Source: an uncultured Lachnospiraceae bacterium
GTDB lineage: Bacteria > Bacillota > Clostridia > Lachnospirales > Lachnospiraceae
Reading direction: 5' to 3'
Assembly (NCBI GenBank): GCA_944383325.1
Contig: CALWPC010000027.1
Coordinates: 180,534-244,533 of the forward strand
Length of the DNA stretch: 64,000 bases
In this document: positions 25,818-33,813 of the stretch, one piece after another
How positions within the stretch are numbered: the stretch's first letter is position 1
Layout: the number at the start of each line of letters is the position of its first letter
Position numbers and translations under genes: made by a program
The notes under the pieces: generated by a model
What the model was told of the DNA's origin: nothing
Databases searched by the model: none
What the model saw: the letters and a program-made list of their open reading frames with translations, nothing else

Positions 25818-25922
25818 GTGAGGTTTTTATTTACGGAATATGGGGATGTACTGATTACGGCTCTGTTTCTGTCCGCTCTTTTGTTTGGATTTTGGAAAAC
25901 GCTGAATATGTTACCGATATAA
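25818..25922 (+). CDS. Island micro-protein 3, 34 residues
   Basis: Starts at a GTG with GGGAGGAG upstream. The product begins MRFLFTEYG and continues as one membrane helix ending NMLPI. Although tiny, it keeps the Glu7-Tyr8-Gly9 leader layout of the other island micro-proteins, which supports both the start and the coding call. No tail domain is present. Confidence 0.6.
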   Translation: MRFLFTEYGDVLITALFLSALLFGFWKTLNMLPI

Positions 25923-25972
25923 TCGCGGTGATGAAAATGGTCTAAATTGCTCATAGAAAGGATGAAGTCACT

Positions 25973-26110
25973 TTGAAGGAATTTGTGTTGCAATATGGGG
26001 AAATTTTGATCGCGGTGTTTGGAGTCGTATTTTCAGGAGTTGTATTTTATTTTTTCTTGCAGGAGGTGCAAATGCTTTTGTTATTGCAAATGCAGAAACT
26101 GATGGGATGA
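25973..26110 (+). CDS. Island micro-protein 4, 45 residues
   Basis: Starts at a TTG with AAAGGATG upstream. The product begins MKEFVLQYG, then a membrane helix (about 10-29) and a short Leu/Gln/Met-rich tail. The Gln7-Tyr8-Gly9 layout matches its neighbours. Only 50 bases separate it from micro-protein 3 and 16 from micro-protein 5, consistent with one operon. Confidence 0.62.
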   Translation: MKEFVLQYGEILIAVFGVVFSGVVFYFFLQEVQMLLLLQMQKLMG

Positions 26111-26126
26111 CAGAGGAGGAATGGGG

Positions 26127-26558
26127 TTGCGTGAACTATTTGATGAATATGGGACAATCTTCCTTTGTGTGTTAGGTACGGTGTTTGCGGTTACTGTATT
26201 GTTGATATTTATACAGGCGGTTCGGGAGTGTATGCCGCAAAACCAGGTGGCAGACATCGGAAAGCGTGTGGACTATTTTTTGCCTGAGGACTGTCCGGTG
26301 ATCTGCCCAACGCATGGCACAAAACTGTATCTGAAATTAGGTGAGGAATTTGATGTATGGAATTACATGACGATTTTAGATCAGAGTGGCAATGTATTGG
26401 AACAACCAGTTGTTCAACTGAGCGGCGAGGGTGTACAGGATCACCGTTTTATTGCGAAGGTGGCGGGAGTTTATCGCGTATTTGTCACTGTGTATAATCA
26501 GGACAAAACGGCGAGGGACATCCTTGATTTTCAGCTGCATGTGAGAGAAACAATATGA
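26127..26558 (+). CDS. Island protein 5: micro-protein leader plus exported beta domain
   Basis: 143 residues. From the TTG at 26127 the N-terminus reads MRELFDEYG and enters a membrane helix (about 10-31); GAGGAGG lies seven bases upstream. An ATG at 26121 is in frame but would sit directly against the ribosome binding site. Residues 35-143 form a soluble, beta-rich domain with two cysteines (DCPVICPT), probably outside the membrane. This member of the micro-protein set thus carries an extra domain and could be a minor subunit or tip connector. The stop overlaps the next gene's ATG by four bases. Confidence 0.7.
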   Translation: MRELFDEYGTIFLCVLGTVFAVTVLLIFIQAVRECMPQNQVADIGKRVDYFLPEDCPVICPTHGTKLYLKLGEEFDVWNYMTILDQSGNVLEQPVVQLSGEGVQDHRFIAKVAGVYRVFVTVYNQDKTARDILDFQLHVRETI

Positions 26559-26902
26559 AAATATTAATAGAAACTTTTTTATCCGTTATTCTGATCACCT
26601 TTTCATGTCTGTTATTTTCGTCAATTATCGGCGGCTGCATGTCAATAAATAATGCGAGAAATTATTATGCTGCTGTTGTCGAGCGGGTGGAGAACAGTGA
26701 TTACAGTGAGGAGGTGATTCAGATGGTGAGAACGGAAGCCAGTGAAAAAGGATATGAGTTAGAAATTGAACCGTATTCTACAAAAGATGGAGACCCATGC
26801 TATTTTGTAAGTTTGAGTTATGAAGTGGATTATCCGGTGTTTCATCTTTTTGGCACATCCGTTACCAAACAGGGGAAGTTGGAAGGATATGCAGGGACGT
26901 AA
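26555..26902 (+). CDS. TadE/F-like (DUF4320-type) pseudopilin candidate
   Basis: 115 residues: an N-terminal membrane helix (about 5-27) followed by NNARNYYAAVVERVE and a small alpha/beta domain. The helix plus early tyrosine-rich amphipathic segment is the architecture of TadE/TadF minor pseudopilins and of the DUF4320 proteins found in clostridial Tad-like clusters. It starts inside the previous stop (ATGA overlap), so it is translationally coupled. Confidence 0.6.
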   Translation: MKILIETFLSVILITFSCLLFSSIIGGCMSINNARNYYAAVVERVENSDYSEEVIQMVRTEASEKGYELEIEPYSTKDGDPCYFVSLSYEVDYPVFHLFGTSVTKQGKLEGYAGT

Positions 26903-26917
26903 CAGGCGGAGGTGAGG

Positions 26918-29900
26918 ATGACAAGCACAAGTTATGACCAGAATTTGTTATTCGTGAGGCGGGCAGATGTGAAAATCAAAATATGGCGTGAGGCGGCACT
27001 GGCCATCTTGAGTGTTCTTTTCCTGACTGTGTTTTGGTGTATGGATGTAAACGCTGCTGTTTACACTACAGAATGGATTGGGAGTGAGGAAACATTATAT
27101 GAGCTTGCATGGGTGCAGCGCAATGGCCGGAATGCCAGCGGAAATCCATATCGTTTCACGTTTCATCATCATACAAGAATTGACGGGAGTGTGCGTACAC
27201 CGGTATTTTGTCTGGAGTACTACCGGAGCGGGCCGGACAATGATTCTTCTTTTGTGGAATATCCTCTTCGGGATCAGGTGACGGAAGAACATGTATGGCG
27301 GGGGTTTGCAGAAATTATGAGATTGGGGTATCCCAATGTAACACGACCGTTCGGTACGCAGACCGATGCGGAGGCATATTATGCGACAGCTGCAGCAGTA
27401 CATATTTGGTCTATTTACTATCATGTTGATGTCGAAGGTGAGGAACGTCTCGGGTGGTTTTCCAGGAAAGATGGGTTTTCGATGAGCGAACAGGACTTGA
27501 TTCGGTACCGTGATTCGTTTACAACGGCGCATACTACGTCGGGAACGCATATTTTGGACACATGTGATAATCATGCGAGCAGGAGGACATGGTGGGCGGC
27601 AATGCAGCTGTTGATCGAGGCAGTTCGTCCCGATCAACAGGGAACATCGCTGGTTATGCAGCCGTCCGGTGAAGTGAGAAGTGAAAATGGTTATTTTATC
27701 ATGCCGTTTACGCTTTGGACAACCGGTATGGAAAAATGGGATGTGAAATTGTCAGAAACGGTACCCGGTGCGGTATTCAGTACCGCTTTTGGAACGGATC
27801 AACAGAAACAGATTGAATTAAAGATTCCCATCACGAGAGAAAACAGCGAGCGAACGTTTTCCATCATTGGAACGGCTTACGGGAGAGGATGGGCGTCGAA
27901 TCAAAATTATTATGTGTCGGTACCCTCTAAGAACGCTCCGCAGAAAATGCTGTATCTGGATCTGCACACCGTCTCGGTCAGTGATACGCAGACAATTCAA
28001 ATGAAAACCGGTGCATATGAACAGCAAATTATTTATGATTTAAATTACAGCGGGAAAAATTATATCAGGGGAAGCGACGGAGCTTCTGATCATCCGCGTG
28101 ACTTTATGGGCCAGTTGGTTTTTGCTAGCCGGCATCCGTCCTATGTCCTGTCTTTTACGGATGAAAAAAACAGGGCCGGTAAACGCTCTTTGAAAGTTAC
28201 CGCAAGTGAGAACGGAGTTTACGGGAAGGTGGAGGGGACGATTCGGACGGATTTGCCGGGACGGACAGAAGACGGATATGCAGATCGGTCTGACAGATTG
28301 ATTTTAAGCGGATATGTTTATACCGATCAGACAGATGTATCTGTGCGTTGGCGGTTTGGATTTCAGGAAAATTATGCGGCGGAGAGAACAGTATATGCCG
28401 GACGATGGACTTATTTTGAAATACCGATCAGCAAAGAAGCAACGATGGGAAGCGATCTGCATTTTTCATTTTCAGCACCCGGTATTTTCTATTTTTCGCA
28501 GCTGATGCTGAGACAGGATGGCACCTCCGGCATCTATACGGCGGAAGCGGCGCCGCGTGCCGCACCCCTTCAGACCTCTCATGTGTTGGGAGGTGTGTTG
28601 GGAAAGCTTTACGGCGGTCAGCAGCCGATACGCCAAGGGTATCATTTTCTCGGTTGGAATACAAAAAATGACGGCAGCGGAAGTTATGTGGAGGAATCTA
28701 CATTGGCTGCAAGCGGTAAACGGATTGTGTATGCGATCTGGGAGAAGGAACCGACGGTAGAAGTAAGGTATCATTATAAGACATGCCAGAATGCGCAGCT
28801 TTTGACGCCGGATCATATGACGGTTGACGAGTGGTCGGGGGTTTATACGATCCGTGTGAACAAATATTCCAAGGTTGATTTGTCTTATGCGGCGGTTGCA
28901 CAGGGGTGGGAGTTTCGTGGATGGACTACCGAGAAGCTGTCGGACGGTATTACGGAGGAGCTGCTGACAGAAAAAGTTTTGCGCGAACTGACCGCAGACG
29001 TCCAGGTGATTGACCTTTATGCAAATTTTTCAAAAGATATTGTCGTTTCTTATCATTATTTTGACGCCGATTCGAAATCAGAGCAGATTTTAAAAAGCGA
29101 TGCGCAGACAGCTTATAACGGAGAGGACTTTGTCGGTATTTTCCGAACTCCGGTTTCTTCTGATACAGCAGATGATGACGGGCTTACAATACCGACTGTG
29201 AAAGATTATCAACTTTCGGGTTGGTATACCGGACGTGAGCTTGACGGTATTCGATATAATGCGGGAATTCGTCTGATGAGCGAAAATAATTTGGATTTAT
29301 ATGCCGGTTATCAGAAAAAAATTACGGTGGAGTTTTTTGATATGCCGGGGTTTGGCGTCCACTCTGCGGGGGGAAAGCTGCACGCCAAAAGAGAACCGAT
29401 TGCAAAATTGCGGTGTGACGGGTCTGCGGAGCCGGCGGTTTTGCGGATTCCGGATCAGGTCTGTACACCGCAGGGATGGGCATTTCGCGGGTATGCAATC
29501 TCCGATCGGGCGGATGCGGAATGTTCAGTGTTTCCGGAACAGTTGGGAACGCTTCTGGAAGTCGATGAAGATACGAAGTTTTACGCATCGTACAAAAAGA
29601 CGCTGACTGCAGTGTTTGTTGATTATTCTGCGGATCAGCAGAACAGTCATGAGGAATATCGGGTTCTGGCGGATATGCTCTGTTCTGTAGACGGAGAACA
29701 GAACATTCCTATGGTGAGAACGCCGTTTTCATGTAATCGTCATCTGGAATGGACATTTCGCGGTTGGAGCAAACATGACTCCGCAGATGCATCGGATTTA
29801 CTTGCAGAAGATTCCTGGTATCCGTTAGAACAAAATGAACATTTTTTTGGTTCATATCAAAAAAATATTCAAATCAATTTTGTGGAAGCCGTCGCATTGG

Positions 29901-31195
29901 AGGATCGTCTCCCCGAGAGCGGGGCGCAGAAACAGGATGAGCAGTATCAGTCTCTGACTGTTGAAAAAGCGAAAATGTCAGGACTTGTTTCTACGTGTTC
30001 GATTTGCAAACGGACCGTCTATCGTTCACATACAGGGGAAGTACTCCCTGTTTCCATTGGTGTTCCAACGCCGAAACAGTTGGATTTCAATCATCATCTA
30101 TGGGATCCCCGCGGATGGTCAGTGGAAAATGCTGCGAAAGCAAATGTACAGTATGTAGGCGGTGAAACGATTTCGGTCACAGAGAGCGCAACGTTTTACG
30201 CCAGTTATAAGCGCGAGGTTGCTCTGAGTTTGCTAGATCATCACCAGTCAGGCGGACACGAGCATGAAAGAGTGGTTAATACCATTTATATCGGTACGGA
30301 CGGCGTGGTGCACAAGGCGTCTTTTACGCTGCCTTCAGGATGTGCGCAGGAGGACTGGAAATTTGCAGGATGGCGGACGAAAGACGTAAAGGAATTGGCA
30401 TGGAAGGAGTTTCCTTCTTTCTATCATTTGAAGGAAGGCGATACAATATGGCTATCGGATTCGGAGACATTATACGGTGATTTGGTGTCAGTGATACAGG
30501 CTTCGTTTATTGATTATCATGGCACAAAAAGGCGGACGCGAACAAGGCGGGCATTTGCATTTTGTGATCACAATGGAGTGAAAGATTTTCCGTGTATTAC
30601 TGTTTTTGAAGCCGGAGCGTATGATGGGTTTTTGACCACCGGTTATTGGAGTGATTCGTTAGAACGAAAAGCAAGCGTGTATGCAGGGGATGAACTGTTG
30701 CTGACGGAGGATAGGGTTTATTATGCAATCTATGAAAAGCCGGTCACCTTGACCTATGATTTAAATGGTGGAGACGGGGGCTGCCCGGATGATCAGACGC
30801 GTCCGGTCTATGCGCATTCGGCGGGGAGTACCGAAGGGGCGGTGTTCCAAATTTATGGCGAGCCGTTTTATGCAGGCTATCAGTTTCAAAATATTTGGGC
30901 GGATGCTCTGGATCAAAATGCTCAGTTGTATGAAAATGGTACAGAAGCAGTTTTACAGGAAGATACGGTGTTATATGCAATCTGGAAAGCGAAGCCGACG
31001 GCACAGGAGGAGAACGAGCGGAGGCGGGTCCGGTCTGTGTCGGAAGAATATTTGCATACGCTGTCGGAATATTCGAAGTGGAGAGTGGAGGATGCCAGAT
31101 GGCAGCAGCTGCAGGATAGTTTGAAAAAAACATGGCCGCAGGGAGATGTTCACAAATTTACGGAGGAGGAACGAAAACAGTATTGTATACGCTAA
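26918..31195 (+). CDS. Giant secreted repeat protein, adhesin-like
   Basis: About 1425 residues. Signal peptide at about 20-46 (KIWREA, hydrophobic core, then VNA). Residues 48-250 resemble a thioester domain: a PVFCLEYY motif (Cys98) and a YYATAAAVHIW motif (about 154-164) in which the usual Gln is Ala. Next comes a beta-rich section (about 250-545), a canonical InlB-type B repeat (about 552-612, GYHFLGWNTK), six divergent modules of about 90 residues ending in FYASYKK-like sequence, and a last B repeat (about 1276-1361). The tail has no LPxTG motif or membrane anchor. It sits among the pilus-like genes, so it may be the cargo or tip adhesin. ATG 26918 has GGAGG five bases upstream. Confidence 0.78.
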   Translation: MTSTSYDQNLLFVRRADVKIKIWREAALAILSVLFLTVFWCMDVNAAVYTTEWIGSEETLYELAWVQRNGRNASGNPYRFTFHHHTRIDGSVRTPVFCLEYYRSGPDNDSSFVEYPLRDQVTEEHVWRGFAEIMRLGYPNVTRPFGTQTDAEAYYATAAAVHIWSIYYHVDVEGEERLGWFSRKDGFSMSEQDLIRYRDSFTTAHTTSGTHILDTCDNHASRRTWWAAMQLLIEAVRPDQQGTSLVMQPSGEVRSENGYFIMPFTLWTTGMEKWDVKLSETVPGAVFSTAFGTDQQKQIELKIPITRENSERTFSIIGTAYGRGWASNQNYYVSVPSKNAPQKMLYLDLHTVSVSDTQTIQMKTGAYEQQIIYDLNYSGKNYIRGSDGASDHPRDFMGQLVFASRHPSYVLSFTDEKNRAGKRSLKVTASENGVYGKVEGTIRTDLPGRTEDGYADRSDRLILSGYVYTDQTDVSVRWRFGFQENYAAERTVYAGRWTYFEIPISKEATMGSDLHFSFSAPGIFYFSQLMLRQDGTSGIYTAEAAPRAAPLQTSHVLGGVLGKLYGGQQPIRQGYHFLGWNTKNDGSGSYVEESTLAASGKRIVYAIWEKEPTVEVRYHYKTCQNAQLLTPDHMTVDEWSGVYTIRVNKYSKVDLSYAAVAQGWEFRGWTTEKLSDGITEELLTEKVLRELTADVQVIDLYANFSKDIVVSYHYFDADSKSEQILKSDAQTAYNGEDFVGIFRTPVSSDTADDDGLTIPTVKDYQLSGWYTGRELDGIRYNAGIRLMSENNLDLYAGYQKKITVEFFDMPGFGVHSAGGKLHAKREPIAKLRCDGSAEPAVLRIPDQVCTPQGWAFRGYAISDRADAECSVFPEQLGTLLEVDEDTKFYASYKKTLTAVFVDYSADQQNSHEEYRVLADMLCSVDGEQNIPMVRTPFSCNRHLEWTFRGWSKHDSADASDLLAEDSWYPLEQNEHFFGSYQKNIQINFVEAVALEDRLPESGAQKQDEQYQSLTVEKAKMSGLVSTCSICKRTVYRSHTGEVLPVSIGVPTPKQLDFNHHLWDPRGWSVENAAKANVQYVGGETISVTESATFYASYKREVALSLLDHHQSGGHEHERVVNTIYIGTDGVVHKASFTLPSGCAQEDWKFAGWRTKDVKELAWKEFPSFYHLKEGDTIWLSDSETLYGDLVSVIQASFIDYHGTKRRTRTRRAFAFCDHNGVKDFPCITVFEAGAYDGFLTTGYWSDSLERKASVYAGDELLLTEDRVYYAIYEKPVTLTYDLNGGDGGCPDDQTRPVYAHSAGSTEGAVFQIYGEPFYAGYQFQNIWADALDQNAQLYENGTEAVLQEDTVLYAIWKAKPTAQEENERRRVRSVSEEYLHTLSEYSKWRVEDARWQQLQDSLKKTWPQGDVHKFTEEERKQYCIR
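28759..30741 (+). repeat. Six divergent ~90-codon modules in the giant adhesin
   Basis: Tandem protein-level repeats, roughly 28759-29037, 29038-29319, 29320-29598, 29601-29866, 29867-30216, 30217-30489, with a related unit to 30741. Each opens with a beta-strand plus aromatic dyad (such as VEVRYHY, IVVSYHYF, LTAVFVDY) and closes with a Tyr-Ala-x-Tyr-Lys type strand. A central W-x-F-R/A-G-W pattern recurs in most. The DNA is not highly repetitive, so the repeats are old. Confidence 0.6.
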
Positions 31196-31241
31196 ATTCA
31201 AAAATGTCTGACACAGAGTTTATCAATCGCGGAGGTTCAGT

Positions 31242-31610
31242 GTGAAACAGATATTGATCGGCAGCGGATTTCTTCTGCTCTGCGCAGTGATCAGTTTGAT
31301 TCTGCTTGAATTGTCGGGACACCAGATTCGAAAGGAAGAACTGCGTAGTGCATTAAACAGGGCAATGAAACAGACGATGCACAGTTATGTTGAGGAAAGC
31401 GATCGGGATGGGTATGGTGAGGAAGAATTTAAACAGGATTTCCTGGATCATTTTCTTGTTCAGCTCACTTCTGACGGAGATGTCTCTGTATGCTTTTATA
31501 CGGCGGATGCTCAAAATGGATTTTTGGATGTGGAAGTCTGCGGGGAATATAAAAGCGTAACTGGTAAAAAAAGGATGATACGGGTACGCAAAACGATGAT
31601 TTGTGAATGA
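31242..31610 (+). CDS. Second TadE/F-like pseudopilin candidate
   Basis: 122 residues with an N-terminal membrane helix (about 4-25), a charged amphipathic helix (about 28-60) and a small beta-rich C-terminal domain. It looks like the 115-residue protein upstream of the adhesin in layout. The start is GTG 31242 with GGAGG six bases upstream. As the last gene of the island before the plsX promoter it marks the probable right border. Confidence 0.6.
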   Translation: MKQILIGSGFLLLCAVISLILLELSGHQIRKEELRSALNRAMKQTMHSYVEESDRDGYGEEEFKQDFLDHFLVQLTSDGDVSVCFYTADAQNGFLDVEVCGEYKSVTGKKRMIRVRKTMICE

Positions 31611-31661
31611 ATGATCCGCCGTATTCGAATGGGTTCAAAATGCAGCATACTCAAAAAAACA

Positions 31662-31690
31662 TTGATTTATCGCCTGTTCTTTAGTATTAT
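31662..31690 (+). promoter_or_regulatory. Sigma-A promoter of plsX
   Basis: TTGATT (31662-31667), 17 bases, TATTAT (31685-31690), 31 bases before the plsX ATG. Confidence 0.6.
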
Positions 31691-31701
31691 TAATAATAAA
31701 G
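31679..31701. promoter_or_regulatory. Palindrome over the plsX -10 box, candidate operator
   Basis: An 11-1-11 inverted repeat, CTTTAGTATTA T TAATAATAAAG, with a single mismatch, covering the -10 hexamer. In Bacillus plsX is controlled by FapR at a palindromic site with TTAGTA half-sites; this site has one TTAGTA but different spacing, and no fapR gene is present in the window. A repressor site is likely from position; the repressor is unknown. Confidence 0.5.
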
Positions 31702-31720
31702 ATCAGGAGGAGATGTAGCC

Positions 31721-32734
31721 ATGCAGAAACTTGTCAAAATTGCGGTGGACGCGATGGGCGGAGATTTTGCGCCTGCGGCTGTCGTCGCAGGCGCAGTGGA
31801 AGCCTTAAAGGAAGATATAGAGCTTTTTGTATATTTTGTTGGTATCGAGACGCAGATCAGAGAAGAATTGTCAAAGTATGATTATCCGTCAGATCGAGTG
31901 GAAGTTGTTCATGCGAGTGAGTGTATTGAGATGGCGGAGTCTCCGGTGCGGGCCATTCGACGCAAAAAAGATTCATCCATGGTGGTGGCCATGAAATTGG
32001 TGAAGGAAAAAAAGGCGGATGCATTTGTCTCGGCAGGCAGTACAGGAGCGATCCTGGTTGGAGGCCAAGTGATTGTCGGGCGCATGCAGGGCGTGGAGCG
32101 CACGCCGCTAGCTCCGCTTCTTCCGACGGAGAAAGGTGTTAGTCTGCTCATTGACTGCGGTGCCAATGTAGATGCGCGCAGCAGTCATTTGGTGGAGTTT
32201 GCGCGAATGGGTTCGATTTATATGGAACAGATTGTAGGCGTCAAAAATCCGAAAGTGGGTATCGTTAATATTGGTGCGGAAGAAGAAAAAGGCAATGCGC
32301 TTGTTAAGGAGACTATTCCTCTGTTGAAAGAATGTAAAGATATTCATTTTGTCGGCAGTGTGGAGGCGCGGAATATTCCGAAAGGCGAGGTAGACGTTAT
32401 TGTATGTGAGGCCTTTGTCGGCAATGTCATTTTAAAATTATATGAAGGCGTGGGCAGTTCCATGTTTCATATGATTAAAACAAGCCTGATGTCCAGTCTG
32501 CGCAGCAAAGTAGGAGCACTGTTGATCAAGCCTGCTTTAAAGGATCTTAAAAAGAAATTTGATTCCAGTGAATATGGGGGCGCTCCGCTTCTCGGGTGTA
32601 ATGGTCTTGTAGTCAAATGCCATGGCAGTTCGAAAGCGCCGGAGATTAAAAACACATTACTCCAGTGCGTTTCCTTTACAAGGCAGGGGGTTAATGATAA
32701 AATCAGAGACGCGATTTCGGGTTCCGATGATTGA
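31721..32734 (+). CDS. plsX: Phosphate acyltransferase PlsX
   Basis: A 337-residue enzyme that makes acyl-phosphate from acyl-ACP, feeding PlsY in phospholipid synthesis. Family motifs: the N-terminal AVDAMGGDFAP, SAGSTGAILVGG, IDCGANVDARSSHLVEFARMGSIY, and DVIVCEAFVGNVILK. Its partner plsY lies at 50.5 kb and acpP follows directly; fabD and fabG, which sit between them in Bacillus, are missing. The AGGAGGAG ribosome binding site is strong. Confidence 0.96.
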   Translation: MQKLVKIAVDAMGGDFAPAAVVAGAVEALKEDIELFVYFVGIETQIREELSKYDYPSDRVEVVHASECIEMAESPVRAIRRKKDSSMVVAMKLVKEKKADAFVSAGSTGAILVGGQVIVGRMQGVERTPLAPLLPTEKGVSLLIDCGANVDARSSHLVEFARMGSIYMEQIVGVKNPKVGIVNIGAEEEKGNALVKETIPLLKECKDIHFVGSVEARNIPKGEVDVIVCEAFVGNVILKLYEGVGSSMFHMIKTSLMSSLRSKVGALLIKPALKDLKKKFDSSEYGGAPLLGCNGLVVKCHGSSKAPEIKNTLLQCVSFTRQGVNDKIRDAISGSDD

Positions 32735-32807
32735 AAAACAGGTATCTGCGGCGCCGTTTGGCGTTTTGAGGAGAACGTGTTTTTATAATGATTAATGGAG
32801 GATGAGT

Positions 32808-33038
32808 ATGGAATACGATAAATTGGTTTCTATTGTTTCTGAGGCCATCAAGGTGGATTCGAAACTGATTTCGACGGAGACAAGATTTGTAGAAGATTTA
32901 GGGGCGGATTCACTGACAATTTTGCAGATGCTTATGAATATTGAAGAAGCATTTGATATTGATATTGCCGACGACGATGTCGCAAATATTAAAACTGTTG
33001 GAGATGCTTTGGAACGGATTCAACAGGCCATCAGCTAA
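32808..33038 (+). CDS. acpP: Acyl carrier protein
   Basis: 76 residues, acidic, with the phosphopantetheine attachment motif GADSLT (Ser35). It carries the growing acyl chain in fatty acid synthesis. GGAGG six bases before the ATG at 32808; an in-frame ATG two codons earlier is too close to the site. A terminator follows at once. Confidence 0.96.
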   Translation: MEYDKLVSIVSEAIKVDSKLISTETRFVEDLGADSLTILQMLMNIEEAFDIDIADDDVANIKTVGDALERIQQAIS

Positions 33039-33058
33039 AAGCCCGAATGGGCTTTTTG
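33037..33058 (+). terminator. Terminator after acpP
   Basis: AAAGCCC/GGGCTTT stem with GAAT loop and T5, immediately after the acpP stop. Short and possibly leaky, since rnc follows in the same direction. Confidence 0.7.
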
Positions 33059-33092
33059 TGCGTCTTAGTAATCAGTGTGCAGGAGGAAAATG

Positions 33093-33794
33093 ATGCAAAA
33101 GGATGTTGAGAATTTGGAGCGGGTGATTGGTTATACATTTTCGGATAAAACGCTGTTAAAGACTGCTCTTACGCATAGCTCGTATGCCAATGAGCGCCGT
33201 TGTCAGCCGTGTTCTGATAATGAACGCCTGGAATTTTTAGGAGATGCTGTTCTGGAACTTGTTGTCAGCGAACAGTTGTTTCAGCGTAAGCCAAAGTTGC
33301 CTGAGGGAGAGATGACGAAAACCAGAGCCAGTCTTGTCTGTGAGCAGACGTTGGATTTATGTGCCAGAAAATTTGGACTTGAGAATTACCTTTTGCTTGG
33401 CAAGGGTGAAGAGGCGACCGGCGGCAGAAACCGTTCGTCGATCGTTTCGGATGCCTTTGAGGCGTTGATTGGCGCTGTGTATTTGGATGGTGGTTTTGCT
33501 AGTGCAAAAGACTTTATTCAGTCTTTTTTGTTAGAAGATATTGAACATTTACAGCTCTTTTGCGATAGCAAGACGATCTTGCAGGAGATGGTGCAGAGAG
33601 ATTCTTCAGACAGTCTGTCTTATGTGCTTTTGCGCGAGGAGGGACCGGATCATGATAAACGGTATGTGGTGAGCGCAATGCTTGGTGACCGCTCATTGGG
33701 GACTGGCGAGGGCCGTTCGAAAAAAAGTGCGGAACAGCAGGCGGCATATGAGGCAATATTAATGTTGCAAAATTCACGCGGAGACAAAAAATAA
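33093..33794 (+). CDS. rnc: Ribonuclease III
   Basis: A 233-residue double-strand-specific RNase that processes rRNA precursors and structured mRNAs. The nuclease domain has NERLEFLGDAVLEL (catalytic Glu and Asp) and DAFEALIGAVYLDGG; a C-terminal dsRNA-binding domain ends with GRSKKSAEQQAAYEAI. GGAGG at 33082-33086 best fits ATG 33093, with ATG 33090 as alternative. The rnc-smc-ftsY order is conserved in Firmicutes. Confidence 0.96.
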   Translation: MQKDVENLERVIGYTFSDKTLLKTALTHSSYANERRCQPCSDNERLEFLGDAVLELVVSEQLFQRKPKLPEGEMTKTRASLVCEQTLDLCARKFGLENYLLLGKGEEATGGRNRSSIVSDAFEALIGAVYLDGGFASAKDFIQSFLLEDIEHLQLFCDSKTILQEMVQRDSSDSLSYVLLREEGPDHDKRYVVSAMLGDRSLGTGEGRSKKSAEQQAAYEAILMLQNSRGDKK

Positions 33795-33813
33795 CGGAGG
33801 CAAAAGTGAATCT

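Noticed and set aside
26121..26126. ATG at 26121 as start of island protein 5
   Set aside because: It touches the GAGGAGG site; TTG 26127 has correct spacing and gives the same nine-residue leader as its four relatives.
28759..30741. CRISPR-like or DNA-level tandem repeat
   Set aside because: Periodicity is visible only in the protein; no spacer-repeat structure or near-identical DNA units exist here or elsewhere in the window.
31679..31701. Classic FapR site at plsX
   Set aside because: One TTAGTA half-site is present but the partner and spacing differ, and no fapR gene is in the window; kept only as an operator of unknown protein.
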